From Desulfobulbaceae bacterium (GTDB lineage Bacteria > Desulfobacterota > Desulfobulbia > Desulfobulbales > Desulfocapsaceae): a DNA stretch of 15,633 nt. Made by a program: the position numbers and the translations under genes. The stretch covers positions 1 through 15,633 of the forward strand of contig JAHEMX010000024.1 of NCBI GenBank assembly GCA_024643445.1, given 5' to 3'. This document shows positions 1 through 6,893 of the stretch, in pieces; positions within the stretch are counted from its first letter, which is position 1, and each line of letters starts with the position of its first letter. The notes beneath the pieces are model-generated. The model searched no databases and was not told where the DNA came from. It was given only the letters and a program-made list of their open reading frames with translations.

Positions 1-1
1 T

Positions 2-1336
2 CTGGTCGTCTACTGCCAGGATGATGATACCTTTGGTGACGGTATCGCCACGGTCTGCGATGACCGGAGCCTTGAACAATCGTTTCGCTATGACATCGAA
101 CATGTGCCGACCCTGATCCGCCAGCATGAGGGGAGCGAGACGGGGCGCGTATTCGGCTGGAACCGTCAGGAGTGGGAAACGCTTACCGGCCTGCGGGGAC
201 TGGGGGAAGCATTACCTGAGAACCAGCCCGGATGCGGCTCAAAATCCGTTGAACCTGGTGTCCCGGAAAAACTCCAGGCACGTTATGGCGCGGTTCCTCT
301 TACCTCGCGGAAAATCGAATTTTCAGAATGGGATGATCCGGTGGAGCAGGCCTTTGAACGGGGCTGGACCGATGGCCTGCCCGTTGTTCCACCGACCGAT
401 GATCGTATTTTGCGTATGCTGGCGGGTACCGATCGGTCGCCTGACGAGGTGATCGGCATCATGCCGCCGAATATGCGGGAGTGCACCATTGAAAAAGTAG
501 CGATCAACGCGGTCATGGCCGGTGCCCGACCGGAGTATATGCGCGTCATACTGGCCGTTGTCGAGGCGGCCCTGATACCAGAATTCACCCTGCATGGACT
601 GCTCTGCACCCTCAATTACTCCGGCCCGGTCATCCTCGTTAACGGGCCGGTTACCAAGTCCATCGGCATGAACTGGGGCGGCAACTGCCTTGGCCAGGGC
701 AACCGGGCAAATGCTACCATCGGCCGCACGCTGCAGCTCATAGTGCGCAATGTGGGCGGCGGTGTGCCGGGAGAAATTGACCGTGCCGTTTTCGGCAATC
801 CCGGCAAATACACCTATTGTTTCGCCGAAGACGAAACCGATCCGGATTGGGAGCCGTTGCATGTAGCGCGCGGCTGCCTTCCCGGATCAAATGCGGTGAC
901 CCTGCATCAGGGGCATGGCTTGACCGGTTTTGCCGATAACGCTTCCCGCACTGCCGATGAACTTGCCCGTTCCCTCTCCTCTCAGCTGGTCAATGAGCTG
1001 CACCCGAAGCGGGTACAATGCGCAAATGTCCTCGTAGCCATATCCCCCGGACATTACCGTATATTTAAAGAAGATGGCTGGGGCAGAAAAGAAATTGAAG
1101 AAGCATTGCACGTCTACACCACACGTCCCGGCAAGGATCTGGTACGTGGCGCGCAGGGGATCGCAGAGGGTATAGATGGTTCCTATGTAGATGAAATGAT
1201 GCCGAAATTCTGGCGCGATCACGGTATTCTTCTGGTCCGTGCGGGTGGCCAGGGGGGCTTGCTGAGCGCCATTATCGGCGGATGGGGCGGCGGTCGGAAC
1301 CGCGACGAGATACGACCGGTGACCTATTCATTTTGA
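2..1336 (+). CDS. Thioredoxin-like domain fused to UGSC-associated domain of unknown function (5' partial)
   Basis: The frame is open from base 2, so the true start lies left of the window; 444 residues are visible. The first 35 or so visible residues look like the end of a thioredoxin fold: an acidic stretch, then RYDIEHVPTLI, where VPT matches the cis-proline loop of thioredoxins. The CxxC active site would lie upstream and cannot be seen. A linker with LPENQPGCGSK (Cys codon 233-235) follows. From about base 330 a domain of roughly 330 residues begins with GWTDGLPVVPPT and contains EKVAINAVMAG, GQGNRANATIGR and NVGGGVPGEIDRA. I recognise this only as a domain that travels with UGSC proteins and know no proven activity for it. 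The stop lies 13 bases before the selenoprotein start, so the two are almost certainly co-transcribed. Inference: the thioredoxin part serves the redox-active UxxC of its neighbour. The family call is moderate; the reading frame is certain. Confidence 0.75.
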   Translation: MVVYCQDDDTFGDGIATVCDDRSLEQSFRYDIEHVPTLIRQHEGSETGRVFGWNRQEWETLTGLRGLGEALPENQPGCGSKSVEPGVPEKLQARYGAVPLTSRKIEFSEWDDPVEQAFERGWTDGLPVVPPTDDRILRMLAGTDRSPDEVIGIMPPNMRECTIEKVAINAVMAGARPEYMRVILAVVEAALIPEFTLHGLLCTLNYSGPVILVNGPVTKSIGMNWGGNCLGQGNRANATIGRTLQLIVRNVGGGVPGEIDRAVFGNPGKYTYCFAEDETDPDWEPLHVARGCLPGSNAVTLHQGHGLTGFADNASRTADELARSLSSQLVNELHPKRVQCANVLVAISPGHYRIFKEDGWGRKEIEEALHVYTTRPGKDLVRGAQGIAEGIDGSYVDEMMPKFWRDHGILLVRAGGQGGLLSAIIGGWGGGRNRDEIRPVTYSF

Positions 1337-1349
1337 CAGGAGAAAGGAT

Positions 1350-1871
1350 ATGGCTGAGAAAAACTTTTTACGCGATCCAACCAGCGAGGCGGCAACGACG
1401 ATCAGGCCTACCCTGGCTTTTCCCCGTGATTTCAATGGGAAAACCATCGCCCTCCTGGACATTTCCAAGGAGCGCAGCCGGGAGTTTCTCGACCGTGTGG
1501 CGTTAAAGCTCTCGGATGGGGGCTACACCGTGAAACGTTATCGCAAAGGGAGCCATTCCAAGGTTGCCCCTCCCGAGATAACCGAGGCAATTGTCCGGGA
1601 AGCGGATTTCGTTATCGAAAGCCTGGCCGATTGAGGCTCATGCACGTCATGCAGTGTGCATGACATAAACAGGTTGGACCAGCTCGGGATTCCCGGACTC
1701 ATGGTTGCAACAAAGGAGTTCAAACGGGCTGCGGCAGCACAGGCATTGTCCCTTGGTTTCGAACCGAATATCATCTGGGTTGATCATCCGATCCAGAATC
1801 GGACGGAGGCTGAACTCTGCCAGATTGCCGACTCCGCCTGTGCCGAAATGCTGCAGAGATTGACGGGCTGA
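1350..1871 (+). CDS. UGSC family selenoprotein, UGA read as selenocysteine
   Basis: The ATG at 1350 follows a strong ribosome site (AGGAGAAAGG, 1338-1347). Translation runs 94 codons to TGA at 1632-1634, and the same frame stays open to TGA at 1869-1871, giving 173 residues with selenocysteine at 95. The local peptide is LADUGSCTSCSVHD: U95 and C98 form a UxxC redox motif and C101 is a third thiol. U-G-S-C is the signature of the UGSC-containing selenoprotein family reported from marine metagenome surveys. The part after UGA has family features, notably a VDHPIQNRTEAEL segment near the C-terminus, and the part before it (KTIALLDISKERS) resembles a Rossmann-like strand-turn-helix. A hairpin suited to be a SECIS follows the UGA. 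The reaction is unknown; thiol or selenol redox chemistry is likely. A plain nonsense mutation is less likely because the motif, the frame and the hairpin agree. A gene caller would give a 94-residue ORF plus a GTG-started fragment at 1656. Confidence 0.9.
1635..1664 (+). promoter_or_regulatory. Candidate bacterial SECIS hairpin
   Basis: GTCATGCA (1646-1653) pairs perfectly with TGCATGAC (1657-1664) around a GTG loop (1654-1656), an 8-bp stem beginning 11 bases after the UGA. The first loop base is G, 20 bases past the UGA. Bacterial SECIS elements typically have an apical loop about 16-37 bases after the UGA with a G among its first two bases, so spacing and loop both fit. CATGCA also occurs at 1639-1644 and could pair with 1657-1662 instead, giving a larger 12-base loop. 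The hairpin lies inside the coding region, as bacterial SECIS elements do. Binding by SelB is inferred. Confidence 0.75.
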
Positions 1872-1974
1872 CGGAAAAGCCCGGCCAGCAGACAGCATGA
1901 TGCGGTTTGCCGGGAGTGTCGGCCGCTCCTGTTTGAGGTGAAGGTATAAATGAAAAAGAGCGGGTAAAAAAAAA

Positions 1975-2021
1975 TTGAAAAGGTCTGAGAGAGACTTACT
2001 AGTATAGCAACTATCAGCTAG
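1975..2021 (+). promoter_or_regulatory. Possible aconitase promoter with overlapping dyad
   Basis: TTGAAA (1975-1980) is followed after 19 bases by TAGTAT (2000-2005), a weak sigma70-like pair with a long spacer, about 50 bases before the aconitase ATG. The second hexamer lies inside an imperfect inverted repeat, CTAGTATAG (1999-2007), CAA, CTATCAGCTAG (2011-2021), which could be an operator. No regulator can be named from this. The surrounding gap 1872-2054 holds no convincing gene and no clear terminator. Confidence 0.3.
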
Positions 2022-2054
2022 AACATAATCTCAATCCCAGAAGAGGTATCATTT

Positions 2055-4328
2055 ATGACAAGTCTTGATTCCACCCCCGAGTTTGTCTCGAAGGTATACG
2101 AAACCATGAGCCGGAACCTGAAGGTTGTCCGGGATAAACTGGGGCGGCCTTTGACCCTGGCCGACAAAATTCTCCTTTCCCACCTGGACAATCCCGCCGA
2201 ACAGGAAATGATTGCCGGCAAGAGCTATCTCCAGGTACGCCCGGACCGTGTCGTTCTCCAGGATGTCCTGGGGCAATCGGCCATGCTCCAGTTCATGCAG
2301 ACCGGGCGCAAAAAAGTTGCCGTGCCGACGACCATACACTGTGACCACCTGATCGAGGCCCGGGTAGCAGGAGATCTTGATCTGAAGGCGTCAAACGCCG
2401 AGAATAATGAGGTCTATGACTTCCTGAAGTCCGCGGCAGCCAAATACGGGGCAGGCTTCTGGGCTCCCGGCGCCGGCATCATTCACCAGGTAAACATCGA
2501 GAACTATGCCTTTCCGGGTGCGGTGATTCTGGGTACTGATTCACATACGCCAAATGCCGGCGGTATCGGTGCCTGTGCTGTCGGTGTCGGCGGTGCGGAT
2601 GCCATTGATGCGATGGCCGGCCTGACCTGGGAGGTGCTCCACCCGAAACATATCGGCGTCAAGCTCACCGGAGAGCTGAGCGGCTGGACCGCGCCGAAGG
2701 ATATTGTCCTTTATCTGGCCGGTGAGTTGACGGTATCGGGCGGCACCAACGCCATTATCGAATATTTCGGGCCCGGCGCAAAAACCATCAGCTGCACCGC
2801 GAAAGCGACGATTACCAACATGGGTGCTGAACTCGGCGCAACCACTTCCATTTTCGAGTACGACGAGAGTATCGCCAGATACCTGAAAGCGACCGGGCGG
2901 GCTGCCCTTGCCGCTCTTGCGGATCAGCACAGGGATCTGCTGTCTCTTGATGAGGATGTCCTGAACAACCCGGGGAACTATTATGATCGTGTCGTTGAGA
3001 TCGATCTCTGTACCCTGGAACCCCATGTCGTCGGACCCCACTCGCCGGATCGTGCGCGGCCTATTTCAAAACTTGCCGCTGAAGTGGCTGGAAGCAACGG
3101 CGAGTTTATCGATGCGATTTCGACCTGTCTGATCGGCAGCTGTACGAATTCGTCCTATGAGGATATGAGCCGGGCAGCCGATCTTGCCGAGCAGGCGAAG
3201 GCTCACGGCATCAAATGCGCGATGCCGCTGATGGTGACGCCCGGTTCGGAGCAGATCAGGGCTACCATCGAACGGGATGGCCAGATGGCATCTCTTAAGG
3301 ACATCGGCGGAACGGTCCTGGCAAACGCCTGCGGGCCGTGCATCGGTCAGTGGAAGCGGGATTCCTCCATTGCCGGCAAACCCAATACCATTGTTACCTC
3401 CTATAATCGCAATTTTCCCCGCCGCAACGATGGTCAGCCCACCACCATGAACTTTATCGCCAGTCCGGAAATAACCGTGGCCCTGGCCCTGGCGGGACGA
3501 CTGTCGTTCAATCCCCTGACAGATACGCTCACCGATGGCAACGGCAAGCCCTTCAAACTGAATCCGCCGAAAAAGGCACCGGATGTTCCGGGCAAGGGCT
3601 TCATCAAGGGAAGAGAAGACCTGTTCTTCTCGCCGCCCGACGACGGAAGCGACATCCAGTTGAAGGTCGATCCGAACAGTAAGCGGCTGCAGATCCTTCA
3701 GCCGTGGCCTGCCTGGGATGGCAAAGATGTCACTGATGCCCCGCTCCTGCTCAAGGCGAAAGGAAAGACCACCACGGACGCTATTTCTCCGGCGGGTCCA
3801 TGGTTGAGGCTGCGCGGACATCTGGACAAGTTCAGCGACAACATGTTTATGGGTGCGATCAACGCCTATGACGATATCGCCGGATCAGGCCTGAACGTGC
3901 TGACAGGCGAGCGCGGGCAGTCTTTTTCAGCTATTGCCCGGGACTATAGAGCCAAGGGGGTCAAATGGGTCGTCATCGGGGACTGGAACTATGGTGAGGG
4001 CAGCAGCCGCGAGCACGCCGCTCTGTCTCCCCGGCTTCTTGGCGGCGCAGCGGTCATTGTTCGGAGCTTCGCGCGTATTCATGAATCGAACCTGAAGAAA
4101 CAGGGCCTTCTCGCACTCACCTTCAATGATCCTGCGGAATATGAGTTGCTGCGCGAGGATGACAGAATCGATCTGGTGAACCTGGCCGATCTGAAACCTG
4201 GCCAGCCGGTAACCTGTATCATCCATCACAGCGACGGCACAAAAGATACGCTGCAGCTGAACCACACCTACAACGAGGCGCAGGTGGGCTGGTTCAAGGC
4301 GGGGTCCGCCTTGAACCTGATCAGTTAA
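2055..4328 (+). CDS. acn: Aconitate hydratase, mitochondrial type
   Basis: Interconverts citrate and isocitrate through cis-aconitate in the TCA cycle, in the cytoplasm, using a [4Fe-4S] cluster. At 757 residues it is the length of the mitochondrial aconitase subfamily and shorter than the roughly 890-residue AcnA type. The cluster ligands are visible: C363 in GSCTNSSYEDM, and C426 and C429 in ANACGPCIGQW, with the same spacing as pig aconitase (358, 421, 424). Other active-site segments are D162-S163-H164 in GTDSHTPNAGG, SYNRNFPRRND, and S650-S651-R652 in YGEGSSREHAAL of the C-terminal swivel domain. The ATG follows AAGAGGT (2041-2047) at a suitable distance, and the reading matches the family N-terminus. 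It is preceded by a possible promoter and followed by an inverted repeat, so it is probably transcribed alone. Nothing is missing; a fully functional enzyme is expected. 2-methylaconitate activity cannot be excluded. Confidence 0.96.
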   Translation: MTSLDSTPEFVSKVYETMSRNLKVVRDKLGRPLTLADKILLSHLDNPAEQEMIAGKSYLQVRPDRVVLQDVLGQSAMLQFMQTGRKKVAVPTTIHCDHLIEARVAGDLDLKASNAENNEVYDFLKSAAAKYGAGFWAPGAGIIHQVNIENYAFPGAVILGTDSHTPNAGGIGACAVGVGGADAIDAMAGLTWEVLHPKHIGVKLTGELSGWTAPKDIVLYLAGELTVSGGTNAIIEYFGPGAKTISCTAKATITNMGAELGATTSIFEYDESIARYLKATGRAALAALADQHRDLLSLDEDVLNNPGNYYDRVVEIDLCTLEPHVVGPHSPDRARPISKLAAEVAGSNGEFIDAISTCLIGSCTNSSYEDMSRAADLAEQAKAHGIKCAMPLMVTPGSEQIRATIERDGQMASLKDIGGTVLANACGPCIGQWKRDSSIAGKPNTIVTSYNRNFPRRNDGQPTTMNFIASPEITVALALAGRLSFNPLTDTLTDGNGKPFKLNPPKKAPDVPGKGFIKGREDLFFSPPDDGSDIQLKVDPNSKRLQILQPWPAWDGKDVTDAPLLLKAKGKTTTDAISPAGPWLRLRGHLDKFSDNMFMGAINAYDDIAGSGLNVLTGERGQSFSAIARDYRAKGVKWVVIGDWNYGEGSSREHAALSPRLLGGAAVIVRSFARIHESNLKKQGLLALTFNDPAEYELLREDDRIDLVNLADLKPGQPVTCIIHHSDGTKDTLQLNHTYNEAQVGWFKAGSALNLIS

Positions 4329-4357
4329 GAGCGCTTTTTTCCCGTCATCCTCTTACC

Positions 4358-4396
4358 GGAAAAGGATAGGATTATCAGGAAGTCCTATCCTTTTCC
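4358..4396 (+). terminator. Perfect 14-bp inverted repeat after aconitase, possible terminator
   Basis: GGAAAAGGATAGGA (4358-4371) and TCCTATCCTTTTCC (4383-4396) are exact reverse complements separated by 11 bases. The hairpin starts 29 bases after the aconitase stop, which suits a transcription terminator. However, the stem is not GC-rich and no clear T-run follows the 3' arm, only TTTT inside it. A bidirectional stop between convergent units, or a protein site, are alternatives. Confidence 0.45.
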
Positions 4397-4449
4397 TGCA
4401 TGGTTTCGTACTGCATTTCTCCGTCATTCCCCGGCAGCACAACCCACGT

Positions 4450-4646
4450 CAAACCGGCTGAAAAGCGGTTTGCGCGTTGGGGTGAATCCGGCGCGACTCC
4501 TTGAAGGGGGGCTTTGGGTTGAACGAGCCCTGCGTTCACGAGATTGAGGCGGCCTGCCTGCCAAGGAGACCTGCGATTCACTATACTGCGGTAGGTGAAT
4601 CGTAAAAGCGACGCGGGAAAGGGAGTTGTATCAACCTCGTGGAGGT
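4450..4646 (+). ncRNA. Candidate structured RNA element, unidentified
   Basis: The 321-base gap 4329-4649 holds no convincing gene, but 4450-4646 folds by eye into nested stems. (1) CAAACCG (4450-4456) with CGGTTTG (4466-4472), extended by CT/AG to a GAAA tetraloop (4460-4463) with a bulged G. (2) Directly adjacent, CGCGT (4473-4477) with ACGCG (4611-4615) closes a large domain. Inside that domain are (3) CTCCTT (4497-4502) with AAGGAG (4563-4568), enclosing (4) GGGCT/AGCCC (4509-4513 with 4526-4530), and (5) TGCGATTCAC (4572-4581) with GTGAATCGTA (4595-4604), 10 pairs including one G-U. A small ACCTC-GTG-GAGGT hairpin (4634-4646) follows. The GAAA loop favours the + strand. It could be a standalone RNA or the 5' part of a degenerate group II intron; no reverse transcriptase or domain V is present. 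The identity is not known to me. Confidence 0.35.
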
Positions 4647-4649
4647 AGG

Positions 4650-4982
4650 CTAGGCCTTGATCTGCTCCTCCTCGAGCATCCGGTCGATGAAATCGAGAAC
4701 AAACTGCCGCTGGACTGCGGTGGCATAGGCGATGCAGGTACAATGCAGATTCGCGCTGCTGCGGACGAGCATTTCAAAACAGAGCCTGTTCGCTTCCAGG
4801 TCGACGGCAAAATAGAAGGGACCGCACTCCTCATGACCCCGCTGGGCCTCCGAGAGCAGGTCGTCCGGCAGGGTGAGCCAGAAAATGCCGGTCATCGGTC
4901 CCGTTTTCAGGGTCCTTTTCAGGTATGAATCGAGGTTGTCACGTTCCAGTGCTGTCAATTCATCCACGACAAATTGTCTCAT
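4650..4982 (-). CDS. Small conserved-looking protein of unknown function
   Basis: A 110-residue protein that I do not recognise. It is soluble, with no signal peptide or membrane segment. It begins MRQFVVDELTALERDNLD and shows a central strand-rich stretch (GIFWLTLPDDLL, GPFYFAVDLE), then LHCTCIAYATAV with two cysteines spaced CxC, and ends in an acidic helix (FIDRMLEEEQ). The composition is that of a real gene, and it lies on the same strand as the M24 peptidase gene, 112 bases downstream of it. Its own ribosome site is weak. It is probably the last gene of the minus-strand block. A small regulatory or accessory protein is possible, but nothing in the sequence proves a role. Confidence 0.65.
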   Translation of the reverse strand: MRQFVVDELTALERDNLDSYLKRTLKTGPMTGIFWLTLPDDLLSEAQRGHEECGPFYFAVDLEANRLCFEMLVRSSANLHCTCIAYATAVQRQFVLDFIDRMLEEEQIKA

Positions 4983-5094
4983 GATTGCTGTTCAGATCAG
5001 TTTGAGTTGATAACTATCGGGTCCTGCGACATTTTCTCGGAGCCCGAGGCCCGATCCGGGTGCAGACAGGCCCGAAAGCGGCGGCGTCCTGTGT

Positions 5095-6192
5095 TCATAG
5101 ATCAAGCGAGGTGGTGTCCCGATTCAGGACCTCGCAGCCATCTTCCGTGACGATAACCATGTTCTCCAGCCGAATGCCTCCCCAGCCGGGGAAGTAAATA
5201 CCCGGTTCGATAGTGATCACCATCCCCGCTTTAAGTTTCTGGCGGCTTCGTGACGATACCCGCGGTGCTTCATGAACGGCAAGGCCGACACCGTGGCCGA
5301 GTGCGTGTCCGAAAGCCTTGGCGTAACCGGCTCCGGCGATTACCTTTCTGGCACAGTGGTCAACATATTTCATGCTCACATCCGGACGGACGGCGGCGAT
5401 TGAGGCTTTCTGGGCTTTTCTTACCAGCCGGTGCCTGCGGCGATACTCCTCGTCCGGCCGGCCAAGGACAAAGCTGCGCGTCATGTCGGAACAATAACCG
5501 GCGAGTACCAGACCCATGTCAATGGTGACCGGCCGGTTTCCTCCGATGAGCTGTGTGCCGGGAGATGCATGCGGCAGCGCGCTGTTTGGTCCGGCGGCGA
5601 CAATGGTTTCAAAGCTGGCCTTCTCCGCGCCGGCCCGGCGCATAGCCGTTTCAATAGCCAGTGCCACCTCGATCTCGGACATCGCCGGCGTGAGTTCCCG
5701 GTACACCTGTTGGAACACCCTTTCATTGAGCCTGACGGATTGCCGGATGAGATCGCGTTCCTGCTCATTTTTGGTGAGGCGCATCTTTTCGACCAGACCG
5801 CTTGCCGGAACGATCTTAATCTTTTTCTGCTCACCCAATTCCACCAGCTTGAGACTGGTACTGTGCAGGGTGTAGTGGCTTTCGAAGGCCAGACGTTGGA
5901 TGGAGGTTTCGCTGACCAACTCCTTGAGCAACGGGATAAGTCCTTTGCTGTAGGTGGAAACGGGCAGGCCGGTTTCCAGGCCGGCAATTGTCTGGTAGCG
6001 AAAGTCGGTGAGCAGCCGTACCGTGCCGCGGGCCGGTATAAAGAGATGTCCCGTACTCTCTGCTATACCGTGGTCAGCCGGGGTGTAGCCGCTCAGATAA
6101 CGGCGATTATCCGGCTGACTGACCAGCAGGGCATCAATCTTTTTGCGCCGCAGTCTTGCCTGCAGTTTTTCAAGGCGATGGCGGTAGTCCAT
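5095..6192 (-). CDS. M24 family metallopeptidase (Xaa-Pro aminopeptidase/dipeptidase)
   Basis: A cytoplasmic dinuclear-metal peptidase that removes residues next to proline. The 365 residues comprise an N-terminal creatinase-like domain (about 5-130) and the C-terminal pita-bread catalytic domain (about 140-360). All five metal ligands can be placed: D225 (TIDMG), D236 (CSDMTRS), H300 (GHALGHGVGL), E329 (TIEPGIY) and E343 (IRLEN). H208, H296 and H307 match the accessory catalytic histidines. The length fits the short PepQ/YpdF-like enzymes better than the roughly 440-residue E. coli PepP, so aminopeptidase versus dipeptidase cannot be decided. The ATG at 6192 lies 9 bases after the stop of the upstream gene, showing an operon; its own ribosome site is poor, so translational coupling is likely. 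No lesions are seen. Confidence 0.92.
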   Translation of the reverse strand: MDYRHRLEKLQARLRRKKIDALLVSQPDNRRYLSGYTPADHGIAESTGHLFIPARGTVRLLTDFRYQTIAGLETGLPVSTYSKGLIPLLKELVSETSIQRLAFESHYTLHSTSLKLVELGEQKKIKIVPASGLVEKMRLTKNEQERDLIRQSVRLNERVFQQVYRELTPAMSEIEVALAIETAMRRAGAEKASFETIVAAGPNSALPHASPGTQLIGGNRPVTIDMGLVLAGYCSDMTRSFVLGRPDEEYRRRHRLVRKAQKASIAAVRPDVSMKYVDHCARKVIAGAGYAKAFGHALGHGVGLAVHEAPRVSSRSRQKLKAGMVITIEPGIYFPGWGGIRLENMVIVTEDGCEVLNRDTTSLDL

Positions 6193-6201
6193 TAGCTGCG
6201 A

Positions 6202-6807
6202 TTAATGACCGTGAGGCTCTATGTTGAAGCGCTGCGCGATCTGCTCTTTTCGCTGATTGAGTGCTTCGTTATACTGCTCGTTCAGGCTGGCGCTCACGCG
6301 GGACCACTCCTCCTTGTATTGGGGATGCATGGTCGGGTTTAAGGCCTTTGTCTCCTCGAGTGGTACGCCCTGCTGCTGCAGTTTCGTCTTGAGCTGAGAA
6401 AGAATCGAATCGTCAAACTGCTGTTTCACCTGGGCCTTGTGCTGGCCATACTGTTCGAGAATCTGATGCAGCTCGGCACAGATGGTGGCTATATCGGTGG
6501 CGTTGCCGCTCATCTCCTGCAGCGTCTGCAGGCTGAGCAGCGCAGCCTCCGACAGGGTTTCCTGACGCGGCAGCGCGATGTTTCTGAGCAGTGTCCTGGC
6601 CATGCCGGAGCGAATTTCCATCTGCTCTTCGGGCGGCTGGTTCTGCAGGAGCTGCAGGAGATCCTTCTCTTCATTATTGAGGAAGGAGGCAGCCAGGCGC
6701 ATTCCCTTGCGAATGGTGTCCTCGCTTGTCCGACTATCCTCAGCCTCGGCAGCCATGCGGGCTGCGCGTTCCATAACCATGTCAAGTGTACTTCTTATTT
6801 CGGCCAT
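6202..6807 (-). CDS. Helical protein of unknown function, deltaproteobacterial-type
   Basis: A 201-residue cytoplasmic protein without a signal peptide. It begins MAEIRSTLDMVMERAARM, a start I associate with an uncharacterised family in sulfate-reducing and related bacteria, although I cannot confirm the family. It is nearly all helical and rich in Q, E, K and R. The part from about 115 to 195 (EQYGQHKAQVKQQFDD, then LNEQYNEALNQRKEQ) could form coiled coil. It has one cysteine and no catalytic motif that I recognise. A good ribosome site, AAGGAC, lies 7 bases before the ATG. It lies 86 bases after rsmB and 9 bases before the M24 peptidase on the same strand, so it is probably part of one transcript. 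The tight spacing with the peptidase is positional evidence only. It may be structural or regulatory. Confidence 0.8.
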   Translation of the reverse strand: MAEIRSTLDMVMERAARMAAEAEDSRTSEDTIRKGMRLAASFLNNEEKDLLQLLQNQPPEEQMEIRSGMARTLLRNIALPRQETLSEAALLSLQTLQEMSGNATDIATICAELHQILEQYGQHKAQVKQQFDDSILSQLKTKLQQQGVPLEETKALNPTMHPQYKEEWSRVSASLNEQYNEALNQRKEQIAQRFNIEPHGH

Positions 6808-6893
6808 TTTTTGTCCTTGGTTGATTAAGCTAAGCGTATCCGTTTAGAGCATGTTCGAATCTACCCTACGGTATGATCGGTCGCAAAGAAAAT

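Noticed and set aside
1632..1634. UGA as a nonsense mutation making a pseudogene
   Set aside because: The codon lies precisely at the U of a U-G-S-C motif, the frame stays open afterwards with coherent protein sequence, and a SECIS-like hairpin follows.
1880..1914. CCCGGC / GCCGGG stem after the selenoprotein as a terminator
   Set aside because: The stem is only 6 bp with a 23-base loop and no following T-run.
1950..1967. Five-codon leader ORF (MKKSG) behind a GAGGTGAAGG site
   Set aside because: It is too short to support, no attenuator-like hairpins follow, and it lies upstream of the only candidate aconitase promoter.
4478..4560. Cobalamin riboswitch reading of GGTGAATCCGGCGCGACTCC
   Set aside because: The phrase resembles the GGTGAAxTCC box, but the required downstream CCCGCAACTGT-like box and the enclosing P1 are absent, and no cobalamin gene follows.
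4375..4743. 122-residue minus-strand ORF
   Set aside because: It overlaps the more convincing 110-residue gene and the whole RNA-like element, and its composition (many P, R and L without pattern) looks like antisense of structured RNA.
6845..6875. tRNA T-arm-like GTTCGAATC
   Set aside because: The flanking bases do not form a T-stem, and no acceptor or anticodon arm can be found around it.
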